The translations under genes were made by a program, and so were the position numbers. Positions 1 to 7,767 of a DNA stretch of 38,737 nt are shown here, piece by piece (the stretch's first letter is position 1; every line of letters begins with the position of its first letter). Where the stretch lies: the NCBI RefSeq assembly GCF_013283785.1, contig NZ_JABCPZ010000089.1, positions 1 to 38,737 on the forward strand, written 5' to 3'. The DNA is from Nonomuraea antri. Its GTDB lineage: Bacteria; Actinomycetota; Actinomycetes; Streptosporangiales; Streptosporangiaceae. The notes beneath the pieces were generated by a model. It saw only the letters and a list, made by a program, of their open reading frames with translations. It was not told the DNA's origin and did no database searches.

Positions 1-877
1 TGTCCTGCGGTGGTCCCACCTGGGACCGCAACTGGACTTGCCGTGCGGCGGCCCCCGGGGAACCGCAACGGGGCTTGCTGTGGGCGGCACCCGGAACCGC
101 AGCAGCGGCTTCCCGTAGGCGGTCTCACCCGGGATCGGGCCGGGACTTCTCGTGGGGCCATCCCGCCCGGGAGCCTGAACGGGACTTCCGCGGGTCCCGA
201 TTGGAAACTGGGATGGGGCGTCCTGCGGGGTGGTCCCACCCGGGGGACCGCAACGGGCCTCATGCGGGGCGGTCACTCGGGTAACGCAGCGGGCGTCCTG
301 GGGGCGGCTCCGGCCGGGAGCAGGAGCGCGGGCTTCCCGTGGGTCGTCCCATCCGGGCATCGCAGCCGGGTGTTCGGCGGGCGATTCCGGCCGGGAGCTG
401 GAAAGGGGCTGCCCGCGGGGCCGTCCCGCCCGGGCGCGGTGCGGGCTTCCCGCGCGGGCGTCCGCTCGGGAACCGCATCCCCGCTCCTGACCGGCCCGGA
501 AGCCGCACGCGCCGAGGTCGCCCGAGATCGCGGCCGCCCGGCGACTTCCCGTAACCGCCTCCCGCCGGGGAGCACGCCGAGACCCCGCCCGTGCATGGTC
601 CAGCGGCTACACAGCCCCGGAGCCGCACCCGCCGAGGGCGCCCGGAATCGCAGCCCGCCGAGGAATCCCCGAAACCGCCTCCCGCTGGGGAGCACGCCAG
701 GACCCCGCCCGTGCATGGTTCTGCGGCCATATGCCCAGCGGCCACGCGAGGCCCAGTGGCTGCGCACCGCGTCGTGCGGCCACGCACCGTCGTGCGCCAT
801 GCGCAGTCATGCGGCCAAGGCGCCCGTGCGGCCAAGGCCCGTGCGGCCACACACGGGCCAAGCGGCGGTGCGCGTGA
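1..877. repeat. Gene-free field of degenerate GC-rich tandem repeats
   Basis: No convincing gene is visible. From about 25 to 480 the sequence is built of roughly a dozen degenerate units of about 34-39 bp that begin near ACCGCAACGGG and end near CCCACCCGGG. From about 501 to 720 there is a tandem duplication with an exact 120-bp offset (501-600 resembles 621-720, including the shared GACCCCGCCCGTGCATGGT). From 730 to 870 shorter GTGCGGCC-type repeats follow. Open frames exist on both strands, but they have no ribosome site, no known domain and Pro/Arg/Gly-rich shadow compositions, so I do not call them. The field lies directly past the 3' end of the quinone oxidoreductase gene. Confidence 0.75.
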
Positions 878-1816
878 CTACGGGGTTCGGGTGTGGTGGT
901 TGACCGTTAGCAGGGTCTTGCCGGTGACCGTGCGCGACTCGATCGCCGCGTGCGCCTCGCCCGCCGCCTCCAGGGGAAGCGTCAACCCGATCGTCGGGCG
1001 CAGGCGCCCCGCCGCCGCCCGCGCCAGCGCCTCCTCGGCCAGCTCGCGCAGGTTCACCGGCGGGAAGCCGACCTGCTTGAGGCGCGCGTCGGCGGTGGTC
1101 ATCGCGCCGCCCGCCATGCCGTACACGCTCAGCCGCCCCCCGTCCCTCAGCAGCTCCTGGGCGGCGGCGCCGATCTGGCCGCCGACGCCGTCGAAGACCA
1201 CGTCGAGCGGCCCGCGCACCTGGTCGGTCCAGCCGGTGAGCGTGTAGTCGACGGTCTGCTCGGCGCCCAGGCGTTCGGCCAGTTCCCGCTTGGCCGCGCT
1301 GCTCGCCGCGCCGATCACGTGGGCTCCCGCCTCCCGCGCGAGCTGGACGAGCAGGCTGCCCACGCCGCCGCCCGCCGCCTCCACCAGCACCCGTTCGCCA
1401 GCCCGTACGTCCGCGGCTCGCATCAGCCCGACCGCGGTCCGGCCGTCGGCGAGCAGCGCCACCGCCCACTCGGGCGTCAGGCCCGCGGGCACCGGGATCA
1501 GGTCGGCCGCCGCGGCCACCGCCAGCTCGGCGTATCCGCCGTAGCCGCCGAGCGTACTCACCACCTGCGTGCCCACCAGCGAGTCGGGCACGTCGTCCGC
1601 CACGGCCAGCACGGTTCCCGCGACCCCGTTGCCGAGGATCGCGGGCAGCTCGGCCCGGCGCGGACCTCGGTCGGCACGTACCTGCGTCTCGACGAACGTG
1701 ATGCCCGCTACCGAAACCCCGATCAACACCTGCCCAGGACCGGGGACCGGATCGGGCACCTCCTCCACGACCAGCGACTCGGGACCGCCGTACCGCCGCA
1801 GAACCACCGCACGCAT
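878..1816 (-). CDS. Zinc-independent quinone oxidoreductase (MDR superfamily)
   Basis: A 312-residue medium-chain dehydrogenase/reductase of the quinone oxidoreductase/zeta-crystallin type, expected to use NADPH to reduce quinones or enones in the cytosol. It opens with the family signature MRAVVLRRYGGPESL, has a GroES-like N-terminal half, and a Rossmann half with AAGGGVGSLLVQLAREAGAHV (about residues 146-168) followed by the usual AxxAAKRELAERLGA segment. The Cys and His ligands of zinc alcohol dehydrogenases are absent and the length is normal for the family. The ATG has an AAGG ribosome site seven bases upstream. It is divergent from a TetR regulator, with two operator copies between the genes, so repression by that regulator and induction by an electrophilic or quinone-like ligand is likely (inference). 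Its true substrate cannot be read from the sequence. Confidence 0.9.
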   Translation of the reverse strand: MRAVVLRRYGGPESLVVEEVPDPVPGPGQVLIGVSVAGITFVETQVRADRGPRRAELPAILGNGVAGTVLAVADDVPDSLVGTQVVSTLGGYGGYAELAVAAAADLIPVPAGLTPEWAVALLADGRTAVGLMRAADVRAGERVLVEAAGGGVGSLLVQLAREAGAHVIGAASSAAKRELAERLGAEQTVDYTLTGWTDQVRGPLDVVFDGVGGQIGAAAQELLRDGGRLSVYGMAGGAMTTADARLKQVGFPPVNLRELAEEALARAAAGRLRPTIGLTLPLEAAGEAHAAIESRTVTGKTLLTVNHHTRTP

Positions 1817-1835
1817 GGCACACCTTCTCGATTAT

Positions 1836-1879
1836 CGGAGCGTTACGCTCCGAAATCTATAACGGAGCGGTGCGCTCCG
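1836..1879. promoter_or_regulatory. Two tandem copies of a TetR-type operator
   Basis: Two inverted repeats with the same arms, CGGAGCG-N3-CGCTCCG, lie at 1836-1852 and 1863-1879, spaced 27 bp centre to centre. They fill the gap between the divergent oxidoreductase (ATG at 1816) and TetR gene (ATG at 1901). The arrangement is typical of a self-regulating TetR repressor binding cooperatively and controlling both genes. The second copy overlaps the expected -35 region of the tetR promoter; a TATCCT element at 1889-1894 lies six bases before the tetR ATG. Confidence 0.8.
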
Positions 1880-1900
1880 CAAGACGGCTATCCTGCTCCC

Positions 1901-2533
1901 ATGGGCAAACGCGGCAGGCAGGCCGAAGCGGCGCGCAACGATCTGCGCCTGCTGGAGGCCGCGCATGAGGTGTTCACCACCCAGGGCTTCGACGCGCCCG
2001 TCTCGGCCATCGCCAAGCAGGCCGGCGTCGGCATGGGCAGCCTCTACCGGCGCTACCGCACCAAGGAGGAACTGCTCCAGCGCCTGTGCCTGATCGCGAT
2101 GGAGCGGGTGGTCGAGGCCGCGGAGTCCGCGCTGGCCGACGACGATCCGTGGGAGGGGCTGGCGCGGTACGTGCGCCGTTGTGTCGGTTTCCGCTCCGGC
2201 GCGCTGGCTCCCGTCGCCGGCACGATCGAGGTCACGGACGAGATGTGGCGTACCTCCAGAAAAGCCACAGACCTCGCCGAACGCCTCATCGCCCGCGCAC
2301 ACGAGGCAGGCGTGCTCAGGACCGACGTGACCGCGCTCGACGTGTCGCTGCTCATGGAGCAGTTCAGCCGTCCCGCGCCTGGACCGCCCAGCGAGCGGCA
2401 CCAGCACGTCAAGCAGCGCCTGCTGGCCATCGCGCTCGACGGCCTGCGCGCACCCGGCGTCACCGAGCTGCCCGGCGACCCGCCCGACCTCGAATGGTAC
2501 GAAGGCCGCTGGGCGCCGCCGCCGGAATCCTGA
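1901..2533 (+). CDS. TetR/AcrR family transcriptional repressor
   Basis: A 210-residue DNA-binding regulator. The N-terminal helix-turn-helix is clear at about residues 12-58: LLEAAHEVFTTQGFDAPVS, then AIAKQAGVGMGSLYRRYRTK. The C-terminal ligand-binding half is the variable helical domain of AcrR-type repressors and ends in a polar tail (WYEGRWAPPPES). I chose the ATG at 1901 because it puts the helix-turn-helix at the usual distance from the start. There is no ribosome site, but TATCCT ends exactly six bases upstream, which suggests a leaderless mRNA. Two operator copies lie just upstream and are shared with the divergent quinone oxidoreductase, its probable target. The ligand is unknown. 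A longer upstream open frame crosses the operators and is antisense to the neighbour, so it was not used. Confidence 0.9.
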   Translation: MGKRGRQAEAARNDLRLLEAAHEVFTTQGFDAPVSAIAKQAGVGMGSLYRRYRTKEELLQRLCLIAMERVVEAAESALADDDPWEGLARYVRRCVGFRSGALAPVAGTIEVTDEMWRTSRKATDLAERLIARAHEAGVLRTDVTALDVSLLMEQFSRPAPGPPSERHQHVKQRLLAIALDGLRAPGVTELPGDPPDLEWYEGRWAPPPES

Positions 2534-2586
2534 CCTCGGTCAACGTTTTCCCGATCTACGCTGGCCGCAGCGTCTACGGTGGCCTG

Positions 2587-3375
2587 GTGGGGTTCAACGA
2601 GCTGCTGCACGACCTCGAACCAGGCGCCGCCGCCCAGGCCGCCGGCATCAGCCGCGGACATCCCGGCCCGCCCGCCCGCGTGCTGAGCATCCGCACCGGG
2701 CCGGCCACCATGCGCTGCGCGTCGCTGCTCAAACCCCTCTATGCGTGGGTGACCGCGGCCCGAGCCCCGGACGCGGAACGCTGGCGGCGGCATGCCGAGC
2801 CGGCCGTCGTCGTCTCGTCCAACGCCGACACCAGGAATCTGTGGCTCGCGGTCGGACCGCGCGTCATCCTCGACGACCTCCACCAGCGCACCGGCGTGCG
2901 CTGGACGCCGCCGGCGGGCGACCCGTCCCGCTTCGGCGGCGTCGAGGTGGCCGCCGACGAGGTCGCCGCCGCCTACGCGGCGCTCGCCCAGGCCGGCGCC
3001 GCGGGTGACCCGGTCGCGGAGACCGTTCTGGGCTGGATGCGGCAGGTCAAGGGCGGCCAGACGTACGGCGCCCGCGAGGCCCTGCGCGCGCCGGAGGCCG
3101 GGATCAAGTGCGGCTGGTACGGCGAGCCCGACGAGACCTGCCTGCGCACGCACGCCGTGGCCGTCCTGCCACGCGGCGGCACCCGGGCCACGGTCGTGGT
3201 CGCGATGACCGCGGTGCCCTATCCCGACCGGCGCGAACGCGAAACCTACCAGGCCAGGGCGGCCGAGGGGCTGCCGGTCGAGGGCGAGCACGAGAGGGTG
3301 GCCGGCGCGCTGCTGCGCGGGCTGATGACGACCACGCTGACCGAACTCGGCTACCGGCACAGGAGACCGTCATGA
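2587..3375 (+). CDS. Serine hydrolase of the class A beta-lactamase/DD-peptidase fold
   Basis: About 262 residues with no signal peptide. I assign the penicillin-recognising serine hydrolase fold from three spaced motifs: S46-L-L-K49 (SxxK, nucleophile and general base), S77-S78-N79 (SxN) and K174-C-G (in place of KTG). The context GIKCGWYGEPDE resembles the last strand of class A enzymes, but the Thr/Ser of the KTG motif is Cys. A Glu166-type omega-loop residue is not obvious to me, so true beta-lactamase activity is doubtful; an esterase or amidase role is as likely. The GTG at 2587 follows GGTGG by four bases. An in-frame ATG at 2494, overlapping the tetR end, is an alternative start giving 31 extra residues. 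The stop overlaps the next start (ATGA), so the two genes are probably translated together. Confidence 0.65.
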   Translation: MGFNELLHDLEPGAAAQAAGISRGHPGPPARVLSIRTGPATMRCASLLKPLYAWVTAARAPDAERWRRHAEPAVVVSSNADTRNLWLAVGPRVILDDLHQRTGVRWTPPAGDPSRFGGVEVAADEVAAAYAALAQAGAAGDPVAETVLGWMRQVKGGQTYGAREALRAPEAGIKCGWYGEPDETCLRTHAVAVLPRGGTRATVVVAMTAVPYPDRRERETYQARAAEGLPVEGEHERVAGALLRGLMTTTLTELGYRHRRPS

Positions 3376-4112
3376 GACTCACCGTGCTCGGCGGCTGCGG
3401 CGCCTGGCCGGCTGCCGGACAGGCGTGCAGCGGCTACCTGCTCGAACACGACGGCTACCGGGTCCTGATCGATCCCGGCTACGCCACCCTGCCCAGACTC
3501 CTCGAACGGATCGGCGCGGCTGAAGTGGACGCGGTGCTGATCACCCACGGACATCCCGACCACTGCGTCGACCTGAATCCGCTGCTGCGGGCCCGGGTCC
3601 TGGCCGACGAGCCGGCGTCCGCGCTGCCGGTGCACGCGCCGCCCGGTGCGCTCGACGCGGTGCTCGCCCTCGACAAGCCCAGGATGCTGGCCGCCGGCTA
3701 CGTGGCGCACGACCTCGAACCCGGGGTGCCGCGCGAGATCGGGCCGTTCCGGCTGGACGCCTGGTCGCTGCCGCACCACGTGACCAACGCCGGGTTGCGG
3801 CTGAGCGCCGGCGGCCGGGTGATCGCCTACACCGGCGACACCGGTCCGGCCGCCGAGCTGGTGGACCTGGCCAAGGACGCGGACGTCCTGCTGGCCGAGG
3901 CCACCTATCCGGAGCGGGTGCCCGACGAGGACGCGCCGTACCTGTCGAGCGCGCTGGACGCGGGACGCACCGCCTCGGCGGCGGGCGTGGCCCGGCTGCT
4001 GCTCACTCACCTGTGGCCGGACACCGCTCCGGAACCGGCGCTGGCCGCCGCGGCCCGCACGTACCCCGGCGACCTCGCCGTCGCCACCCCGGGCCTGACG
4101 ATGGACGTGTGA
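3372..4112 (+). CDS. Metallo-beta-lactamase fold hydrolase (RNase Z/PhnP-like group)
   Basis: A 246-residue cytosolic metallohydrolase. It begins with MRLTVLGGCGAWPAAGQACSGYLL, the glycine-rich start of RNase Z-like proteins. It carries the zinc-binding THGHPDHCVDL (HxHxDH, about residues 58-68), a His in SLPHHVTNAG, the metal-bridging Asp in AYTGDTGP, and a late His in LLLTHLWP. This set is the complete two-metal site. Enzymes of this group cleave phosphodiester or ester bonds; the substrate here is not evident. The ATG overlaps the stop of the upstream serine hydrolase by four bases, so the genes form a translationally coupled pair. The 3' end runs directly into a 30-bp tandem repeat field. 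Confidence 0.85.
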   Translation: MRLTVLGGCGAWPAAGQACSGYLLEHDGYRVLIDPGYATLPRLLERIGAAEVDAVLITHGHPDHCVDLNPLLRARVLADEPASALPVHAPPGALDAVLALDKPRMLAAGYVAHDLEPGVPREIGPFRLDAWSLPHHVTNAGLRLSAGGRVIAYTGDTGPAAELVDLAKDADVLLAEATYPERVPDEDAPYLSSALDAGRTASAAGVARLLLTHLWPDTAPEPALAAAARTYPGDLAVATPGLTMDV

Positions 4113-4508
4113 ACCCGCCGCCCCAGTCGCCCCTCATCCAAGGCCGTGAATCCCGTAGGCCCTCACCCAAGGCGGCGGATCCTGTAGGCCGCTCGCCCAA
4201 GGCGGCGGATCCTGTAGGCCGCTCGCCCAAGGCGGCGGATCCTGTAGGCCGCTCGCCCAAGGCGGTGGATCCCGTAGGCCCTCCAATACGGCCGACCTCG
4301 TCGTTCCTCATCCGAGGCGGCCAACCCTGTAGGCCCTCATCCAAGGCGGCCGGCCCTGTCGCTCCTCACCCAAGGCTGCGGGTCTCGTAGGGCCTCATCC
4401 GAGGCAGGCAAGCCGGCCGACCCATGGCCCCTCACCCCAGCCCGCCGCCCCTTATCCGAGCTGGTCGACCCCGTCACCCTCACCCCAGCCGGTCGATCCC
4501 GTCGCCTC
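4113..4508. repeat. 30-bp tandem repeat field between convergent genes
   Basis: Three identical 30-bp units occupy 4171-4200, 4201-4230 and 4231-4260 (start GGCGGCGGATCCTGTAGGCC, end GCTCGCCCAA). Degenerate copies flank them from about 4142 and on to about 4400, decaying further to 4500. The field fills the whole gap between the metallo-hydrolase stop and the Nudix stop. Both strands are open because 30 is divisible by three, giving 10-residue repeats, but neither frame has a ribosome site or a known domain. I see no gene here. There is no spacer structure, so it is not a CRISPR array. Confidence 0.85.
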
Positions 4509-4946
4509 TCAGCCGTGCCGGGTGAGCTCCGCCACCACCTCGGCCAGGTTCGGCGGTTCCACGCCGGGCGGCAGTTCGGCGGCCCACTCGTAACCCAGGT
4601 ACGCCTCGCGCTCCTCCTCGGTCAGTTCCCCCGGATCGACTTCCGGCCGCGCCCGCTCGAACCTGGCCAGGAAGAACGGCTCCGACTTCACGTACCGCAC
4701 GCCGAGCCACTCGAAGTCGCGATCGACGTCCACCCATCGATCCAGCACCGCCGACCCCGGCAGCCCGGTCTCCTCGGCCAGTTCCCGCCTGGCCGCTTCG
4801 ATGGGCGATTCGCCAGGATCGACCCCGCCGCCCGGCGGCTCCCAGACCTCCTGGCCGCTCACCCGGTCGTACCAGTGCATCAGCAGGACCCGGCCGTCGC
4901 GGTCCATGCACACGACCCGGGCGGCCGGGCGATCATTGTTGCTCAA
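4509..4946 (-). CDS. Nudix hydrolase
   Basis: A 145-residue protein of the Nudix superfamily, which hydrolyses nucleoside diphosphates linked to another moiety. The Nudix box is intact at about residues 40-62: GGGVDPGESPIEAARREL followed by AEETGLPG, matching GX5EX7REUXEEXGU, with the magnesium-binding REXXEE glutamates present. The preceding WEPPGGG and the C-terminal YEWAAELPPG segment are typical of small bacterial members. The start is a TTG at 4946 with a good AAGGGG ribosome site six bases upstream; no in-frame ATG fits the N-terminal strand. The substrate cannot be predicted. It is convergent with the metallo-hydrolase and divergent from the secreted phosphodiesterase. Confidence 0.88.
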   Translation of the reverse strand: MSNNDRPAARVVCMDRDGRVLLMHWYDRVSGQEVWEPPGGGVDPGESPIEAARRELAEETGLPGSAVLDRWVDVDRDFEWLGVRYVKSEPFFLARFERARPEVDPGELTEEEREAYLGYEWAAELPPGVEPPNLAEVVAELTRHG

Positions 4947-5059
4947 TTGGGTCCCCTTTTCCGTCTATAGCACTCATCGGAAAGCCGCTATTCACGAGAT
5001 CACCTCACCCTGGAGATTCTCAAGCCGGATCATTCCAGCCCCCAGCGAGGAGTCCGTCC
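4947..5059. promoter_or_regulatory. Divergent promoter region of Nudix and phosphodiesterase genes
   Basis: This 113-bp gap is clearly more AT-rich than its surroundings. On the minus strand TATAGA (4964-4969 as its complement) is a plausible -10 element for the Nudix gene. On the plus strand the ribosome site AGGAG lies seven bases before the ATG at 5060. I could not fix the plus-strand -10 element with confidence. Confidence 0.4.
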
Positions 5060-6685
5060 ATGGCCCGATGGCGCATCCTGACCGCTCTCCTGGCCGCCGC
5101 GGTGCTGTTACCAGCGCCCGCCGCCTTCGCCGATCCGACGCCCCCGTCGCAGCCCCCGTCACAGCCACAGTCACAGCCAGAGTCACCGTCATCGCCCCCG
5201 TCGCAGCCCGAGGGCAAGGTGTTCAACGCCCGCGCCGCCGTCGCGGACCCGCTGCCCGTGCCCAACCTGCCGAACGGCATCAGCGCCGACAAGGTGCTGG
5301 TCATCGGCCTGGACGGGCTGCGCCACGACCGCATCGCCGCCGCCGACGCGCCCAACCTCGACGCCCTGATCGCGGGCGGCACCTTCGGCGCCAGCCTCCT
5401 GTACACCAACCCCATGGCGGCCACCTCCAGCGGCCCCGGCTGGTCGACCATCGCCACCGGGGTCTGGCCCGACCTGCACGGCGTCAGGGACAACTCGTTC
5501 ACCGGCAAGAACTACACCCAGTACCCGGACTTCCTGACCAGGCTGGAGAACACGAACGCCGGCTACTCGACGTACGCGGCCATGGACTGGCAGGCGCTCG
5601 GCGACCACGGCACGTTCAGCACCAGGATCGACGCCAGGATCGTGCTGAACGGCGACGCGAACGGCTACCCGGCCGAGGACGAGCGCATCACCCAGGTCTC
5701 CGAGGCCGTGCTGCGTACCAAGAACCCGGACGCAGCCTTCGTCTACCTGGGCGCGATCGACATCGCCGGGCACAACAGCGGGGCCGGGTCGCAGGCGTAC
5801 CTGAACACGATCCACGACTCCGACGCGCAGATCGGCCGGCTGCTCGCGGCGGTGCGGGCCCGGCCGACCTACGCCGCCGAGCGCTGGACGGTGATCGTCG
5901 CCACCGACCACGGGCACACCAACGCGGGCGGTCACGGCGGCTCCTCGATCGAGGAGCGCCGCACGTTCGTGCTCGCCTCCGGCCCCGGCATCGCGGCCGG
6001 CGCCAAGTCGGCCGACCTCCGCCTGGTGGACGTGGCGGCCACGGCCTTCAACGCGCTGAAGCTGCCCGTGCCGACCGGCATCGACGGCAGGCGCGCCGAC
6101 CAGCGCGCCGGCGACCCCTTCGACGCGCTCACCCTCTCCTCCCGCGTGGACGAAACCGGCATCCCGGCCGGCGTGCTCGGCTTCACCCATACCCCGCCCT
6201 CCGGCTGGACGCTGGACGTGTCGAAGATGCCGACCGGCGGCATGCAGGAGTGGCGCGGCTGGTCGTTCACCACCGACGAGTTCTGGTCACGGGCGCAACG
6301 TGACCAGCAGCGGGAACTGAACGTGCGGGCCCGGGGCACGTTCGCGGTGGCCGACTCGGACGAATGGGACGACAAGGCCCACGGCAGCGGCCCGTTCGAC
6401 TCCACGCTCGTGTCCCCCTCCTACAACGTGAGCGGCCGCACCTCTGTCACGATCAACTACGCCACCCACTACCGCGTCGAGGGCACCCAAAAGGCGCAGG
6501 TGCTGGTGTCGTTCAACGGCGGGGCGGACACGCTGGTCAAGAACTACACGGCGGACGTGATCGGCAAGAACGAGGCGCTCAAGGTCACGGTGCCCGCCGG
6601 GGCGACCTCGATGAAGGTCAAGTTCCACTACTTCGACGCCAGCAACAACTGGTACTGGGCCGTCGACCACCTGCGCATCACCTGA
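5060..6685 (+). CDS. Secreted type I phosphodiesterase/nucleotide pyrophosphatase (alkaline phosphatase superfamily)
   Basis: A 541-residue exported metallo-enzyme. A signal peptide (about residues 1-25, ending AAFA) is followed by a low-complexity Pro/Ser/Gln linker (about 26-51) encoded by CCGTCACAGCC-type short repeats. The catalytic domain begins at VLVIGLDGLRHDRI (the first metal-binding Asp) and includes the nucleophile region NPMAATSSGPGWSTIATG, AIDIAGHNSG (Asp/His) and ATDHGHTNAGGHGG (Asp-His plus a later His), as expected for the nucleotide pyrophosphatase/phosphodiesterase branch. The C-terminal ~150 residues form a separate region rich in beta-type sequence (SYNVSGRTSVTINYATHYRV, ending WYWAVDHLRIT) that looks like a carbohydrate-binding or jelly-roll module. 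Probable role: extracellular phosphodiester cleavage and phosphate scavenging. The ATG is preceded by AGGAG at good spacing. Confidence 0.88.
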   Translation: MARWRILTALLAAAVLLPAPAAFADPTPPSQPPSQPQSQPESPSSPPSQPEGKVFNARAAVADPLPVPNLPNGISADKVLVIGLDGLRHDRIAAADAPNLDALIAGGTFGASLLYTNPMAATSSGPGWSTIATGVWPDLHGVRDNSFTGKNYTQYPDFLTRLENTNAGYSTYAAMDWQALGDHGTFSTRIDARIVLNGDANGYPAEDERITQVSEAVLRTKNPDAAFVYLGAIDIAGHNSGAGSQAYLNTIHDSDAQIGRLLAAVRARPTYAAERWTVIVATDHGHTNAGGHGGSSIEERRTFVLASGPGIAAGAKSADLRLVDVAATAFNALKLPVPTGIDGRRADQRAGDPFDALTLSSRVDETGIPAGVLGFTHTPPSGWTLDVSKMPTGGMQEWRGWSFTTDEFWSRAQRDQQRELNVRARGTFAVADSDEWDDKAHGSGPFDSTLVSPSYNVSGRTSVTINYATHYRVEGTQKAQVLVSFNGGADTLVKNYTADVIGKNEALKVTVPAGATSMKVKFHYFDASNNWYWAVDHLRIT

Positions 6686-6738
6686 CCCGCACGGACGCAG
6701 GCTCCGCAGCGACCACCATCCGCGCGACGGCGGCGGCA

Positions 6739-6770
6739 GGCCCGGCGAGCCCCCGAGGACCCGCCGGGCC
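6739..6770. terminator. Weak GC-rich hairpin between convergent genes
   Basis: GGCCCGGCG (6739-6747) pairs with CGCCGGGCC (6762-6770) across a 14-base loop, between the convergent phosphodiesterase and F420-type oxidoreductase stops. There is no U-tract, as is common in GC-rich actinobacteria. It may serve both genes, but the signal is weak in such GC-rich DNA. Confidence 0.35.
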
Positions 6771-6816
6771 CCGCTTCGACGCCATGCCGCCCGGGAACGC
6801 CGGTGCTGCCGGGAGG

Positions 6817-7698
6817 TCAGAGGCCGAGCGCCGGGGCGAGGGTGCGGAGCTGGGACAGGGCGTCGGCGAGGCTCGGGGCTCCAGGCGTGAGTGCCTGGAG
6901 CGCCACCTGGTCGGCGCCCGCGTCGAGATGCGCCCGCACCCGGGCCGCGATCGCCTCCGGATCGCCCCACGCCACGATGGCGTCCGCGAGCCTGTCGCTC
7001 CCGCCGGCGGCGAAGTCGTCGTCGGTGAAGCCGAGGTGGCGCAGGCTGTTGAGGTAGTTCGGCAGCCCGAGATAGTAGGACATGTGCTCGCGGGCGATCT
7101 CGCGGGCCCGCGCTGGGTCGGACTCCAGCACGAAGGCCTGCTCGGGCACCAGCAGCCGCCCCGCGCCGAGGATCTCGCGGGCCAGTGCGGTGTGCTCCGG
7201 CGGCACGAAGTACGTGTGCGCCCCGTCGGCGGACTCCCGCGACAACTCCAGCATCTTGGGCCGGAGCGCGGCCAGCACCCGCGGGGTGTCGGCTTTGGGC
7301 AGGGTGGGCAGGGCCGCGTCCATCTCGTCGAGGTAGGCGCGCATCTTGGCCAGCGGCCGGCTGTAGTCGTGGCCGCGCGTGCCGACCATCGACTCGTGGC
7401 TGACGCCGATGCCCAGCAGGAACCGCCCGGGATGGGCGTCGGCCACCGCGACCGCCCCCGCCGCCATGGCCGTCGCGTCGCGCGCCCACACGCTGGCGAT
7501 GCCCGTGGCCACCACGACGCGCTCGGTCGCGGCGAGGACGACGCCCGCGATCACGATTGGGTCTTTGCTGCCACGGCCCTCGTTGACCCAGATCGAGCCG
7601 TAGCCCAGCCGCTCGATCTCGGCCGCGGCCCGCCGCGCCTCGTCCGCGGGCGCCTTGCCGATCAGGGGATGCCACACTCCAACGCGCCCGAGTTCCAC
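6817..7698 (-). CDS. LLM-class F420-dependent oxidoreductase
   Basis: About 293 residues of the luciferase-like monooxygenase TIM-barrel family, actinobacterial TIGR03620-like style. Supporting segments are the N-terminal LGRVGVWHPL, the LGYGSIWVNEGRGSKDPIVIAG segment, TGIASVWARDATAMAAGA, and GRFLLGIGVSHE near residue 100. Enzymes of this group use reduced coenzyme F420 (sometimes FMN) for hydride transfer to varied substrates; the substrate here is unknown. I chose the GTG at 7698 because GGGAGGAG lies just upstream at proper spacing and translation then begins directly at the first beta strand; an upstream ATG at 7740 would add 14 residues and overlap the divergent ArsR gene. Probable control by that divergent ArsR-type regulator follows from the shared palindromes. 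Confidence 0.87.
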   Translation of the reverse strand: MELGRVGVWHPLIGKAPADEARRAAAEIERLGYGSIWVNEGRGSKDPIVIAGVVLAATERVVVATGIASVWARDATAMAAGAVAVADAHPGRFLLGIGVSHESMVGTRGHDYSRPLAKMRAYLDEMDAALPTLPKADTPRVLAALRPKMLELSRESADGAHTYFVPPEHTALAREILGAGRLLVPEQAFVLESDPARAREIAREHMSYYLGLPNYLNSLRHLGFTDDDFAAGGSDRLADAIVAWGDPEAIAARVRAHLDAGADQVALQALTPGAPSLADALSQLRTLAPALGL

Positions 7699-7714
7699 GG
7701 CCGCTCCTCCCGGG

Positions 7715-7767
7715 TAGGATGTTCGATCGAGATGGAACACTACACCGATGTTCGACCCCCGTCGAAC
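7715..7767. promoter_or_regulatory. ArsR-type operator and promoter
   Basis: A perfect inverted repeat GTTCGAC-N4-GTCGAAC occupies 7750-7767. A related half-site GTTCGAT lies 29 bases upstream at 7721-7727. TAGGAT at 7715-7720 is a fair -10 element for the arsR-type gene, placing its transcription start a few bases before the ATG at 7732. The perfect palindrome would then lie inside the first codons, a place where a repressor could block elongation as well as the divergent promoter. Confidence 0.6.

Noticed and set aside
10..903. Long open frame of Pro/Arg/Gly-rich sequence over the left repeat field
   Set aside because: It is open only because GC-rich repeats lack stops; there is no ribosome site or domain, and other frames are open as well.
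4171..4260. CRISPR array
   Set aside because: Units are directly joined with no unique spacers, and no cas gene is present.
4003..4390. Open frames with 10-residue repeats on both strands of the 30-bp repeat field
   Set aside because: The 30-bp period keeps all frames open; no ribosome site and antisense overlap with the metallo-hydrolase end.
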